From Pseudomonadota bacterium (GTDB lineage Bacteria; Pseudomonadota; Alphaproteobacteria; Acetobacterales; Acetobacteraceae): a DNA stretch of 36,603 bases. The DNA lies in NCBI GenBank assembly GCA_021784255.1, contig JAJXSZ010000003.1, forward strand, positions 1 through 36,603, written 5' to 3'. The position numbers and the translations under genes are program-made. Below, in pieces: positions 9,112 through 18,612 of this stretch (positions are counted from its first letter, which is position 1; every line of letters begins with the position of its first letter). A model generated the notes under the pieces. The model was not told the DNA's origin, did no database searches, and was given only the letters and a program-made list of their open reading frames with translations.

Positions 9112-9426
9112 TCATGCGCCCGCATCGCCCATCGGTGCCATCCCGACCAGGCGGTCGATCGCCCGCGCGAGATCGAGATCGCGCGCCGTGAGGCCGCCCG
9201 CGTCATGCGTCGAGAGCACGATGTCCACCCGGTTGTAGACATTCGACCACTCCGGGTGATGATCGAGCTTCTCGGCGAGCAGGGCCACGCGGGTCATGAA
9301 GGCGAAGGCACCGGAAAAGTCAGCGAAACGGAAAGAGCGGGCAATGGCGTCCCGGCCTTCCACCAATTCCCATGCCGGCGGGATCTGTCTGCGCTGCACC
9401 CTGGTGAGTTTCGCTATACGGACCAC
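9112..9426 (-). CDS. 4a-hydroxytetrahydrobiopterin dehydratase (pterin carbinolamine dehydratase)
   Basis: [76 protein letters not shown] start inferred. Confidence 0.93.
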   Translation of the reverse strand: MVRIAKLTRVQRRQIPPAWELVEGRDAIARSFRFADFSGAFAFMTRVALLAEKLDHHPEWSNVYNRVDIVLSTHDAGGLTARDLDLARAIDRLVGMAPMGDAGA

Positions 9427-9447
9427 GGTCTTTCTCCCGGGTTGGCA

Positions 9448-9840
9448 ATGAAGGGCACGCTGGCGCCGGATGCCGAGCTGATCGCTGCCATCGCCGAGCG
9501 GGCGCTGGAGGCGATCCCGGAGCGGCTGCGCCGCCATGTGCGCGGGGTCGGCATCATGGTCGATGAGCTCGCCGATGACGAGACGCTGCACGAAATGGGC
9601 ATCGACAGCCCCTACGATCTGACCGGCCTCTACGACGGTATTCCCTGGGGCGAGAAGGATTCCGGCGCGATACCGCCGCGGCCGGATACGATCCATCTCT
9701 ACCGCCAGGCGATCCTGCTGGAATGGATCGAGACCGGCGAGACGCTGGAGCGGCTGGTCCGCAACGTGTTGATCCACGAGATCGCCCATCATTTCGGCTT
9801 CAGCGATGCGGCGATCGCGCGCCTGGAGCGGGAAGAATGA
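9448..9840 (+). CDS. metallopeptidase family protein (small zincin-like, HExxH)
   Basis: [13 protein letters not shown]...[25 protein letters not shown]; start at MKGTLAP. Confidence 0.88.
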   Translation: MKGTLAPDAELIAAIAERALEAIPERLRRHVRGVGIMVDELADDETLHEMGIDSPYDLTGLYDGIPWGEKDSGAIPPRPDTIHLYRQAILLEWIETGETLERLVRNVLIHEIAHHFGFSDAAIARLEREE

Positions 9841-10423
9841 GCTCGGCGACGCGCGCGCGCAGCACCGGCAGCAGTTCCTGCGCGAACCAGGGGTTGCGCC
9901 GCTCCCAGGCCATGGTGCGCCAGGACGGGTGCGGCAGCGGCAGGAGCCGAGGCTGGTGGCGGCGGAACGCGGCGACATGCTGGGCGACCGGGCCGCGGCC
10001 AAGGTAGCGCGCCTGGGCGTAGCTGCCGACGAGCAGGGTCAGTTCCAGCGCCGGCATCAGCGCGAGCAGGTGCGGGTGCCAGGTGGGCGCGCAGAGCGGG
10101 CGCGGTGGCGCATCGCCGCCTCGCGGCAGGCGGCCGGGATAGCACAGCCCCATCGGAACGATGGCGATGCGCGCGGCGTCGTAAAAGACGTCGGGCCCGA
10201 CCCCCATCCAGGCGCGCAACCTCGCGCCGGAGGGATCGTCCCAGGGAATGCCGCTCGCGTGCACCTTCGTCCCCGGCGCCTGGCCGACGATGAGCAGCCG
10301 CGCCGTTGCCGACACGCGCAGCACCGGGCGCGGGCCGAGCGGCAGGTCGGCGCAGAGGCGGCAGGCACGCGCCTGCGCCACGACCTCGTCAAGGCTGGGG
10401 GCCGGGCGGGTTGAGCAAGACAT
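9800..10423 (-). CDS. uracil-DNA glycosylase family protein
   Basis: [55 protein letters not shown] ... LPLPHPSWR. Confidence 0.9.
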   Translation of the reverse strand: MSCSTRPAPSLDEVVAQARACRLCADLPLGPRPVLRVSATARLLIVGQAPGTKVHASGIPWDDPSGARLRAWMGVGPDVFYDAARIAIVPMGLCYPGRLPRGGDAPPRPLCAPTWHPHLLALMPALELTLLVGSYAQARYLGRGPVAQHVAAFRRHQPRLLPLPHPSWRTMAWERRNPWFAQELLPVLRARVAELILPAPGARSPHR

Positions 10424-10463
10424 GGGCCGGTCATAGCCTGTCGCCAACGTCCTGGAGAGTCGC

Positions 10464-12119
10464 GTGAGTTCATTTCCCTTCGCCTGCGAGAAGCAACCCG
10501 CGACCGGCTCGCGCGGCATGGTGGTGACCAATCACCCGCTGGGCTCGGCCGCGGGCAGCGAGTTGCTGCTCGCCGGCGGCAACGCGGTCGATGCGGCGGT
10601 CGCGGCGCTGTTCGCGCTGACGGTGGTCGAGCCGATGATGGTGGGCGTGCTTGGCGGCGGGCTGATGCATCTTCGCCTCGCCTCGGGCGAGCATCTGGTG
10701 CTGGACGGGCTCAGCACCGCGCCGGCGCGGGCCAGCGCCGCGATGTACGAACCGCTCGCCGAGGCCCTGCCGGACTACCAGGAGACGGCGGGGCGCAAGA
10801 ACCTGGTGGGGCCGCTCGCGGTCGCGGTGCCGGCGGCGCTTGCCGCCTGGTGCGAGGCACTCGCCCGATACGGTACCAGGTCGCTCGCCGAGGTCATGGC
10901 GCCGGCGATCCGCTTCGCCGAGGAGGGGTTCGCGACCACCAGCTATCTGCGCGAATGCGTGGCCGACACGGCAGGCGATCTCGCTCAGGACAAGGAGCTT
11001 GCCGCCATGCTGCTGCCCGGTGGCGAACCGATCCCGGCGGGCACGCGGCTGCGGCGGGCGGATTACGCGGCGAGCCTGCGCATGATCGCAACGGAGGGAC
11101 CGGCGGCGCTCTACCGGGGCCGGCTCGGCCGGGCGCTCGCGGATTTCATGCGTGCCAGCGGCGGTTTGATCGACGAGCAGGATCTGGCTGTCGTGCGGCC
11201 GATCACGCGCGCGCCGATCCGCACCACCTACCGCGGGCATGAAATCCTCGGGCCGCCGCCACCGTCCTCGGCGGGGGTCCATATCGCGCAGATGCTGGCG
11301 ATCCTGGAGGGATTCGACATCGCGCGGCTCGGCTTCGCGACGCCGGATGGCGTGCATCTGCTCGCCGAGGTGCTGAAGATCGCGTTTGCCGATCGTGCCG
11401 TCGCCACCGCCGATCCGGCATTCGTCGACGTGCCGGTGGAGCGGCTGATCTCGCGTGCCTATGCCACCCAGCGCCGCGCCGCGATCGCCATGGACCGGGC
11501 GCAGGACTGGCAGCCGGGCGTGGCGCTCGCGGAATCGGCCGACACGACGCACGTCACCGTCGCCGACCACGACGGCAACGTCGTCGCCGCGACGCAGACC
11601 ATCAACGGCCTGTTCGGCGCGCGCATCGCGGTGCCCGGAACCGGCCTGATCTGCAACAACTACATGTACAATTTCGATCCGCATCCCGGGCGCGCGCTGT
11701 CCATCGCGCCGGGCAAGCGGGTCTTCACCTCCATGGCGCCGATGATCGCGCTGCGCGAGGGCCGGCTCGCCTTCGCGCTCGGGCTGCCGGGTGCCCTGCG
11801 CATCTTCGGCTCGGCGATGCAGGCGATGGTCAACCTCATCGACCATCGCATGACGCCGCAACAGGCCGTCGAGGCGCCGCGTGTCTGGACCCAGGGGCAT
11901 CTGCTGGAACTGGAACCAGCGATTCCCGAGGCGACCGCGGCGGCGCTCGCCGCGCGCGGCCATCGCCTCGCCCGCGTGCCGCGCGTCGCCGGCGGCATGA
12001 ACGCGATCGCCTGGGCGGCGGACGGCACGATGACGGGGGCGGCGTGCTGGCGCGCGGACGGTACGCCGGTTGCCGCCGCCGGCGGCCTGGCGCGCCCCGG
12101 CGTGCGCTTTTCGATCTGA
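10464..12119 (+). CDS. ggt: gamma-glutamyltransferase family protein
   Basis: GMVVTNHPLGSAAGSELLLAGGNAVDAAVAALFALTVVEPMMVGVLGGG; nucleophile region DTTHVTVADHDGNVVAATQTINGLFGA; no obvious signal peptide. Confidence 0.93.
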   Translation: MSSFPFACEKQPATGSRGMVVTNHPLGSAAGSELLLAGGNAVDAAVAALFALTVVEPMMVGVLGGGLMHLRLASGEHLVLDGLSTAPARASAAMYEPLAEALPDYQETAGRKNLVGPLAVAVPAALAAWCEALARYGTRSLAEVMAPAIRFAEEGFATTSYLRECVADTAGDLAQDKELAAMLLPGGEPIPAGTRLRRADYAASLRMIATEGPAALYRGRLGRALADFMRASGGLIDEQDLAVVRPITRAPIRTTYRGHEILGPPPPSSAGVHIAQMLAILEGFDIARLGFATPDGVHLLAEVLKIAFADRAVATADPAFVDVPVERLISRAYATQRRAAIAMDRAQDWQPGVALAESADTTHVTVADHDGNVVAATQTINGLFGARIAVPGTGLICNNYMYNFDPHPGRALSIAPGKRVFTSMAPMIALREGRLAFALGLPGALRIFGSAMQAMVNLIDHRMTPQQAVEAPRVWTQGHLLELEPAIPEATAAALAARGHRLARVPRVAGGMNAIAWAADGTMTGAACWRADGTPVAAAGGLARPGVRFSI

Positions 12120-12130
12120 AGGGGGGCGGC

Positions 12131-13096
12131 GTGAGCGAAACCGTCGTCATTCTCGACATGATGAATCCGGCGCGCGCGGACAGGCTGCGCGCGCTGCTGC
12201 CCGAGGGGATGGTGCTGATCCACGCCACCGAGCGCGGCGAGGCGCACCGCTGCGCCATCATCGCCGAGGCGGACTACGCCATCACCGGCCAGGTGGAAGT
12301 GACCGGCACCGTGCTGCGCGCGGCCAGGCGCCTCAGGCTGCTGCACAAATGGGGCGTCGGCGTCGACAACATCGACCTCGCGGCCGCGAAGGCGTGTGGC
12401 ATCGTGGTGGCGCGCACCACCGGCAGCAATGCGATCGCGGTCGCCGAGCACGCGACCGGGCTGATGCTCGCGGCACTGCGCAACATCGGCTATGGCCATG
12501 CGGAGCTGCGCGAGGGACGCTGGGCGGGCAGCGCCATGCCGCAGGAGGCGCGGCTGCTGTCCGGCAAGACGGTGGGCATCGTCGGCTTCGGCGCCATCGG
12601 CCGCAGCGTGGCGCGCCTGCTGGCGGGCTTCGGCTGCACCATCCTCTACAACAAGCCGACGCCGCTGCCGCCGGCGGAGGAGCAGGCGCTCGGCGTGGCC
12701 TACGCGACGCTGGCCGAGATGCTGCCCAGGGTCGATGTGCTGTCGCTGCACTGCCCGCTGGTGGCTGCCACCGCGAAGCTGATCGATGCCGCGGCGCTGG
12801 CGGCGATGAAGCCCAGCGCGGTCCTGGTCAATGTTTCGCGTGGCGGCGTGGTCGACGAGATGGCCCTGGTCGAGGCGTTACGTCATCGTATCATCCATGC
12901 CGCAGCGGTGGATGTCTACGAGACCGAGCCGGTGCCGGCCGATCACCCGCTGCTCAAGCTGCCCAATGCCGTCGTCACGCCGCATCTCGCGGCGGGGGCG
13001 GCCGACAATTTCGTGCCCACCGTGACGCGGATGTTCGACAACATGCGCCGCTGCGGCCGCGGCGAGGCGATCCGCGACGGCGATCGCGTCGTCTGA
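12131..13096 (+). CDS. D-2-hydroxyacid dehydrogenase (NAD-binding)
   Basis: GTG start; LHKWGVGVDNIDLAAA, VGIVGFGAIGRSVARLL, LVNVSRGGVVDEMALVEAL, AAVDVYETEPVPADHPLLKLPNAVVTPHLA. Confidence 0.92.
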   Translation: MSETVVILDMMNPARADRLRALLPEGMVLIHATERGEAHRCAIIAEADYAITGQVEVTGTVLRAARRLRLLHKWGVGVDNIDLAAAKACGIVVARTTGSNAIAVAEHATGLMLAALRNIGYGHAELREGRWAGSAMPQEARLLSGKTVGIVGFGAIGRSVARLLAGFGCTILYNKPTPLPPAEEQALGVAYATLAEMLPRVDVLSLHCPLVAATAKLIDAAALAAMKPSAVLVNVSRGGVVDEMALVEALRHRIIHAAAVDVYETEPVPADHPLLKLPNAVVTPHLAAGAADNFVPTVTRMFDNMRRCGRGEAIRDGDRVV

Positions 13097-13119
13097 GCCG
13101 TCGCGTCGTCTGAGCCGTC
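13086..13119. repeat. perfect 17-bp tandem duplication (GCGTCGTCTGAGCCGTC x2) at converging gene ends
   Basis: 13086-13102 and 13103-13119 identical. Confidence 0.95.
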
Positions 13120-13651
13120 AGGCCAGCGAGTATTCCACCTCCGGTTCGTACGCGGCTTGCTCCTTGCCCAGCCGTGAGCTGAACAGGGTGAAATGCTCGA
13201 CCGCGAACGGATCGGTGCGAAAGAGGTTGTGGCGCTGCACGAAGGCAGCGAGTTTGTCGGGGGCCGCGTTGTCGAGCCGCGCCAGCGAGACATGCGGTGC
13301 GAAGCGCCGGCGCTCGGGCTCGAGCCCGGCCCGTTGCAAAGCCGTTTCGATCTTGCCCTGCAGGTGGTCGAGGCGCTCGTTGCGCTCCACCCCCACCCAA
13401 AGCACCGTCTCGCGACCGGCCTTGGCGAAGGTGCCGATGCCGGCGAGGGTGAGGGCGAAGCGTCGCGCACGCAGGGCGGCGAGGGCGTGGTCCAGCTCCT
13501 CGGCGCGGAACGGCGGCACCTCGCCGATGAAACGCAGGGTGAGGTGGAGGTTCTCCGCCGGCACCCAGCGTGCGCCGGGCACACCGCCACCAAGGGCGGC
13601 CAGCCGCTCGCGCAGGTCCCAGGGCAGTTCCAGGGCAACGAACAGTCTCAT
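13118..13651 (-). CDS. thpR: RNA 2',3'-cyclic phosphodiesterase (2H family)
   Basis: MRLFVALELPWDLRERL...LHLTLRFIGEV...FAPHVSLARLD: both HxT/Sx motifs. Confidence 0.93.
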   Translation of the reverse strand: MRLFVALELPWDLRERLAALGGGVPGARWVPAENLHLTLRFIGEVPPFRAEELDHALAALRARRFALTLAGIGTFAKAGRETVLWVGVERNERLDHLQGKIETALQRAGLEPERRRFAPHVSLARLDNAAPDKLAAFVQRHNLFRTDPFAVEHFTLFSSRLGKEQAAYEPEVEYSLA

Positions 13652-14367
13652 GTGTGGCCGACCTCGCCGAGCAGCCTGAGCACCAGCGGCAGGATATGGG
13701 CGACGACGACACGAACGCCGGCGGCATCGGGGTGGATGTGGTCGGGCTGGTCGAGCGACTTGTGGGCGGCGACGCCGGCGAGGAAGAAATCCTCGTAGAT
13801 GACGCCTGGCCGCGCCCCAAGGCGGGCGAACACGGCGCGGAACTCGCGCTCGTATTGCGGGCCGAGATTGGGCGGCGCGTACATCCCGGCGAGCAGTGCT
13901 GGAATGTGCCGGGCCGCGAGCTTGTCCAGGATCGCCGACAGGTTCTTCTCGGTGTTCGCGGGGTCGAGCCCGCGCAGCCCGTCATTGCCCCCAAGTTCGA
14001 CGATCGCTGCATCGGCGCCGCCGGCGAGCACCCAGTCGAGCCGCGCCAGCCCGCCCGCCGTGGTATCGCCCGAGACGGCGCCGTCGATGATGCGGACCGG
14101 GTGCCCGGCCCGCGCCAGCGCTGCCGCGAGCTGTGCCTGGAAGGCATCGGCCGCGGGCAGGCCATAGCCGGCCGAGAGGGAGTCGCCGAGGATGAGCAGG
14201 CGCGGGGCGGATGGCTGGGCCGGGGCAGCCGCGGCCGCGGTGGGCAGCGACCTTGTGAGCAACGACAGGGTGAGCAACGCCAGGGCGAGCAACGACAGGG
14301 TAAACAACCCGCGCCGCGCGAGACCCGGTTGGCGGGACGGCGGGGACGGGCCATATCGCTCAGCCAT
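13648..14367 (-). CDS. tesA: arylesterase / SGNH hydrolase (TesA/TAP-like) with signal peptide
   Basis: RLLILGDSLSAGYGLPAADAFQAQLAAAL, VELGGNDGLRGL, DHIHPDAAGVRVVVAHILP; start inferred at MAERYGPSPP. Confidence 0.92.
   Translation of the reverse strand: MAERYGPSPPSRQPGLARRGLFTLSLLALALLTLSLLTRSLPTAAAAAPAQPSAPRLLILGDSLSAGYGLPAADAFQAQLAAALARAGHPVRIIDGAVSGDTTAGGLARLDWVLAGGADAAIVELGGNDGLRGLDPANTEKNLSAILDKLAARHIPALLAGMYAPPNLGPQYEREFRAVFARLGARPGVIYEDFFLAGVAAHKSLDQPDHIHPDAAGVRVVVAHILPLVLRLLGEVGHT
14255..14299 (-). repeat. 15-bp tandem repeat (3 units plus degenerate 4th) inside the TesA signal peptide coding region
   Basis: GTGAGCAACGACAGG / GTGAGCAACGCCAGG / GCGAGCAACGACAGG then GTAAACAAC...; encodes LSLLA/LALLT/LSLLT. 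Confidence 0.9.
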
Positions 14368-15082
14368 GGACAGTCTTGCTCCGTCGCCTGCGTCGCGATC
14401 CGCCGTGCCGCCCGCAAGGGGGGTGCGAATCGTCGCCGAGGATCTGCGGCTGACCGTGCCCGCCGCCCATGGGCCGGTCAACATCCTTCGCGGCATCGAC
14501 ATGGTCGTCGAGCCGGGCGAGGCGGTGGGCCTGGTCGGCCCCTCGGGCAGTGGCAAGACCAGCCTGCTGATGGTGCTTGCCGGCCTGGAGCGGCCGACCG
14601 GGGGGCGTGTCCGGCTGGGGGAGGCCGACATCGCGGCAATGGACGAGGACGCGCTGGCGCGTCTGCGCCGCGACGAGATCGGCATCGTGTTCCAGGGCTT
14701 CTACCTCATCCCGACCATGACCGCCTGGGAGAACGTCGCGGTCCCGCTCGAACTCGCCGGCGTGCGGGATGCGCGCAGCAAGGCGGAGGCGGCGCTTGCG
14801 GCCGTCGGTCTGTCGCACCGGCTGCTGCACCGGCCGGACCAGCTTTCCGGCGGCGAGCAGCAGCGCGTGGCGCTGGCCCGCGCGGTCGTCGCCAGGCCGC
14901 GGCTGCTGCTCGCCGATGAGCCGACCGGCAATCTCGACGGCGAGACCGGGCGGCAGGTGATGGACCTGCTGTTCGCGCTGCGCCAATCGAGCGGGGCGAC
15001 GCTGCTGCTCATCACCCACGACAAGGTGCTCGCCGGGCACTGCGACCGTATCGTCGCCATGGCGGACGGCAGGATCGCGTGA
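14366..15082 (+). CDS. ABC transporter ATP-binding protein (YbbA-like)
   Basis: VGLVGPSGSGKTSLLMVLAG, LSGGEQQRVALARAVVARPRLLLADEPTGNLD; next to permease and divergent tesA. Confidence 0.93.
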   Translation: MDSLAPSPASRSAVPPARGVRIVAEDLRLTVPAAHGPVNILRGIDMVVEPGEAVGLVGPSGSGKTSLLMVLAGLERPTGGRVRLGEADIAAMDEDALARLRRDEIGIVFQGFYLIPTMTAWENVAVPLELAGVRDARSKAEAALAAVGLSHRLLHRPDQLSGGEQQRVALARAVVARPRLLLADEPTGNLDGETGRQVMDLLFALRQSSGATLLLITHDKVLAGHCDRIVAMADGRIA

Positions 15083-17577
15083 AGCTGAAGCTGCTGTTCA
15101 CGCTGGCGCGGCGCGAGCTGCGCGCCGGCACGCGGGGCTTGCGCATCGTCATCGCCTGCCTCGCCCTCGGCGTCGCTGCGATTGCCGGCGTCGGTTCGCT
15201 GCGCGAGGGGATCGCGCGCGGGCTCGCGGCCCAGGGCTCGACGCTGCTCGGTGGCGACCTCGACATCGAAAGCGCCTCGGCGCGGCTGCCGCCACAGCTG
15301 GCGACGTGGTTGCGGGCGCGCGGCGCGAAGGTCTCCGAAATCGTCACGCTGCGCTCGATGCTGATCGCGCCCTCCGGCAAGCGGTTGCTGGTCGAGCTGA
15401 AGGCCGTGGACCGCGCCTGGCCGCTGCTCGGCAGCTCCGGCCTCGCTGCCGGCGCGCTGGCGGCGAAGGATGGCAGGCCGGGCCTGGTGGGCGAAGCGCT
15501 GGTCGCCGAGCGGCTCGGAATTGCGCCCGGCGCCACGGTACGGCTCGGCAACGAAAGCTTCCGCTATGCCGGCCTCCTGCCGCACGAGCCGGACCGGGTT
15601 GCCACGCCGTCGATCCTGGGGCCGCGCGTGCTGATCCGCCTTTCCCGCCTCGACGCCGCCGGGCTGGTCGTCACCGGATCCTTCTTCGACGACCATCTGC
15701 GCGTGCTGCTGGCGCATCGTGCCGATGTCGCGCCCACGCTGCGCGCGCTGGCGGCGGCGTTTCCGGGCAATGGCTGGCACATCCGCACCGCGCGCGATGC
15801 AGCACCGGGCCTTGCGCGCTTCATCGACCGGACCTCCCTTTTTCTGATCCTGGTCGGACTGACCTCGTTGCTGGTCGGCGGCATCGGGGTCGCCAACGGC
15901 ACCAGTGCCTGGCTGGCCGCCAGGGCGCGCAGCATTGCGGTGCTGCGCTGCCTCGGTGCCTCGGGCGGCCTGGTGACCGCGCTGGCGATGACCCAGGTTC
16001 TGGCGCTGGCCTGCCTTGGCATCGCGATCGGCGTGGTGCTGGGCGCGGCGCTGCCCTACCTCGCCGTCGCGGCGCTCGGCCGCGTGCTGCCCGTGCAGCC
16101 GGAACTGGGCATCTTTCCGGCGCCGCTGGCGCTTGCCGCACTGTTCGGTTTGCTGACGGCGGCAAGCTTCGGCATCTGGCCGCTGGGCCGCGCCGCCCGC
16201 ATCCCGGGTGCGGCGCTGTTTCGCACCAGCATCAGCGTCGCCGGACCGGTCGGCTGGCGCACGGCGATCGCAGGGCTGGTGCTTGCCGCCGGTCTCGTGG
16301 CGCTTACCGTCGCCACGGCCGAGGATCCGCGCTTTGCCGCCGGGTTCTGCGCCGCGGCGCTGGGCACGCTGGCGTTGTTCCGCGCCGGCGGCTGGGGGCT
16401 GATGCGCATCGCCGCGCGGCTGCCGGCGCGCGGCGCCGCGGTGCGACTGGGGCTCGGCAACCTCTCACGCCCGGGGATGCCGACGCCGCTGATGCTGGTC
16501 TCGGTCGGGCTCGGCCTGGCGACGCTGACCGCGGTGGCGCTGGTGCAGGGCAATGTGCAGCAGGAGCTTGGCGGGGCCATGCCGGCGCGGGCGCCCAGCT
16601 TCTATTTCATCGACATCCAGCCCGGCGAGCGTGCGACCTTCGAGCGCATCCTGCGGGCGACGCCGGGGGTGAGCGATATCGAGATGGTGCCCAGCCTGCG
16701 CGCCCACGTCGTCGCGGTGAAGGGCGTGCCCGCGGCCGAGGTGCGCGCCACTCCCGGCACGCGCTGGGCACTCCGGGGGGATCGCGGCCTCACCTACGCC
16801 GCGACCCCGCCGCCGGGAACCGATCTGGTGGCCGGGCGATGGTGGCAGGCCGACTACGCCGGTCCGCCGCTCGTTTCCTTCGACGCCGGGCTCGCGGCCG
16901 GGTGGGGGGTGCATGTCGGCGACACGCTCACGCTCAACGTGCTCGGGCGCAACGTCGTGCTGCGCGTCGCGAGCCTGCGCCGCATCGCCTGGCGCTCGCT
17001 GGCGCTCAACTTCGCGATGGTTGCGAGCCCCGGGCTGCTCTCCGGCGCGCCGCATACCTTCATCGCGACCGCGCGCACGGACCCGGCCGCCGACGCCGTG
17101 TTGCTGCGGCGGGTGACGGACGCGCTGCCCAACGTCTCGGCGATCCGGGTCGCGGATGTGCTGGCGACCGTTGCCGCGCTGTTCGGCCAGCTCGGCACGG
17201 CGCTGGCCGCGACCGGCTCGCTGGCGCTGGCGGCAGGGGCGCTGGTGCTGGCCGGGGCGGTTGCCGCGGGGCGGACGCGGCGGGTGCGCGAGGCCGTCAT
17301 TCTCAAGACGCTGGGAGCAAGCCGGGCGCAGATCCGCACCGCCTGGCTCATCGAATTCGGCATCCTCGGCCTCGCCGCCGGCGCCATTGCCGCGGTGGTC
17401 GGCACCGGGGCGAGCTGGGCGGTGGTGCGCCTGGTCATGCACGGGAGCTGGGTGTTCCTGCCCGGGACGCTCGCTGCCGTCGTGCTGGGCTCGCTCGGAT
17501 TGATGCTGCTGGTGGGCTTCGCCGGGACGGAGACGGCGCTGCGCGCCAAGGCGGCGCCGTTGCTGCGGAACGAGTAG
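15079..17577 (+). CDS. ABC transporter permease (YbbP-like, FtsX-type domains)
   Basis: 832 aa; N-terminal LARRELRAGTRGLRIVIACLALGVAAIAGVGSLREGIARGLAAQGSTLLGGDLDIE; multiple TM FtsX domains; GTG start overlapping ATPase stop. Confidence 0.92.
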   Translation: MKLKLLFTLARRELRAGTRGLRIVIACLALGVAAIAGVGSLREGIARGLAAQGSTLLGGDLDIESASARLPPQLATWLRARGAKVSEIVTLRSMLIAPSGKRLLVELKAVDRAWPLLGSSGLAAGALAAKDGRPGLVGEALVAERLGIAPGATVRLGNESFRYAGLLPHEPDRVATPSILGPRVLIRLSRLDAAGLVVTGSFFDDHLRVLLAHRADVAPTLRALAAAFPGNGWHIRTARDAAPGLARFIDRTSLFLILVGLTSLLVGGIGVANGTSAWLAARARSIAVLRCLGASGGLVTALAMTQVLALACLGIAIGVVLGAALPYLAVAALGRVLPVQPELGIFPAPLALAALFGLLTAASFGIWPLGRAARIPGAALFRTSISVAGPVGWRTAIAGLVLAAGLVALTVATAEDPRFAAGFCAAALGTLALFRAGGWGLMRIAARLPARGAAVRLGLGNLSRPGMPTPLMLVSVGLGLATLTAVALVQGNVQQELGGAMPARAPSFYFIDIQPGERATFERILRATPGVSDIEMVPSLRAHVVAVKGVPAAEVRATPGTRWALRGDRGLTYAATPPPGTDLVAGRWWQADYAGPPLVSFDAGLAAGWGVHVGDTLTLNVLGRNVVLRVASLRRIAWRSLALNFAMVASPGLLSGAPHTFIATARTDPAADAVLLRRVTDALPNVSAIRVADVLATVAALFGQLGTALAATGSLALAAGALVLAGAVAAGRTRRVREAVILKTLGASRAQIRTAWLIEFGILGLAAGAIAAVVGTGASWAVVRLVMHGSWVFLPGTLAAVVLGSLGLMLLVGFAGTETALRAKAAPLLRNE

Positions 17578-17736
17578 CCGGCCGGGGCTCGAAAGAAGTT
17601 TTATATTCCAAAGCCTTGCGATCGCCCGCCGGCGGTCGTTGCCCGGCCGGCGCATTACCGCGATTTTGCTTGAACGCCGTGCGCGACCCGCCAAAATGCA
17701 GGCCGAGGGGCCGGGTGCCCCGCAGAGGAAACACGA

Positions 17737-18504
17737 ATGGCGTTAAATCCGAACTACCGCGCCTATCCCGCCGCTGGCATCACGGACGCCTCGGTGCTGG
17801 ATGCGGGCCTGCGCGCCTACATGCTGCGCGTCTACAACTGGATGGCGTCCGGGCTGGTGCTGACCGGGATCGTTGCGTACGCGATCGCCAACACATCGCT
17901 GTTCAACGTTTTCTACCCGCTGGTGCAGACGCCGCAGGGACCGATGCACGTGCCCGGCGGGCTCGCCTATGTGGCGATGTTCGCGCCGCTGGCGTTCGTC
18001 ATGGTCCTGCAGTTCGGTGTCAACCGGCTCTCCACGCAGGCCGCGCAGGCGCTCTACTGGGCGTTCTGCGTGGCGATGGGCGCGTCGCTGACGAGCATTT
18101 TCTTCGTCTACACGCATGAGAGCATCGTGCGCGTGTTCTTCATCGCCGCCGCGACCTTTGCCGGCATGAGCCTCTACGGCTACACCACGCGCGCCGACCT
18201 CTCGCGGTTCGGCAGCTTCCTGATCATGGGGCTGATCGGCGTCATCGTCGCTTCGCTGGTGAATATGTTCATCGGCAGTTCCGCCCTGCAGTTCGCGATC
18301 TCGGTGATCGGCGTGCTGGTGTTCGTCGGGCTCACCGCCTACGACACGCAGCGCATCAAGTCCGACTACGTGAACACGGTCTACAGCTACGGGCCGGAGA
18401 TGGCGGCGAAGCGCAGTGTCTATGACAGCCTGCAGCTGCTGCTGAACTTCATCAACCTGTTCCTGCTGATGTTGCAGCTGTTTGGTAACCGCAGCAGCAG
18501 ATAA
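17737..18504 (+). CDS. Bax inhibitor-1/YccA family membrane protein
   Basis: 255 aa, ~7 TM; VLDAGLRAYMLRVYNWMASGLVLTGIVAY, GMSLYGYTTRADLSRFGSFLIMGLIG, YDTQRIK. Confidence 0.94.
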   Translation: MALNPNYRAYPAAGITDASVLDAGLRAYMLRVYNWMASGLVLTGIVAYAIANTSLFNVFYPLVQTPQGPMHVPGGLAYVAMFAPLAFVMVLQFGVNRLSTQAAQALYWAFCVAMGASLTSIFFVYTHESIVRVFFIAAATFAGMSLYGYTTRADLSRFGSFLIMGLIGVIVASLVNMFIGSSALQFAISVIGVLVFVGLTAYDTQRIKSDYVNTVYSYGPEMAAKRSVYDSLQLLLNFINLFLLMLQLFGNRSSR

Positions 18505-18547
18505 CCGCAGCAGCAATAGCTGCGGCATCGGGAGCGTCGTCGACGAA

Positions 18548-18582
18548 AAAGGGGCGGGCACCTCTCCGGGTCCCGCCCCTTT
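18548..18582. terminator. bidirectional rho-independent-like terminator
   Basis: AAAGGGGCGGG-N13-CCCGCCCCTTT, perfect 11-bp stem with A/T flanks, between convergent genes. Confidence 0.85.
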
Positions 18583-18612
18583 CCTGTCCCGCCGGTCGGT
18601 GCTGGCGGAAGG

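Noticed and set aside
15306-18119. 937-aa plus-strand ORF overlapping the ABC permease
   Set aside because: Out-of-frame shadow of the FtsX-type permease; Arg/Ala/Gly-rich, no domain.
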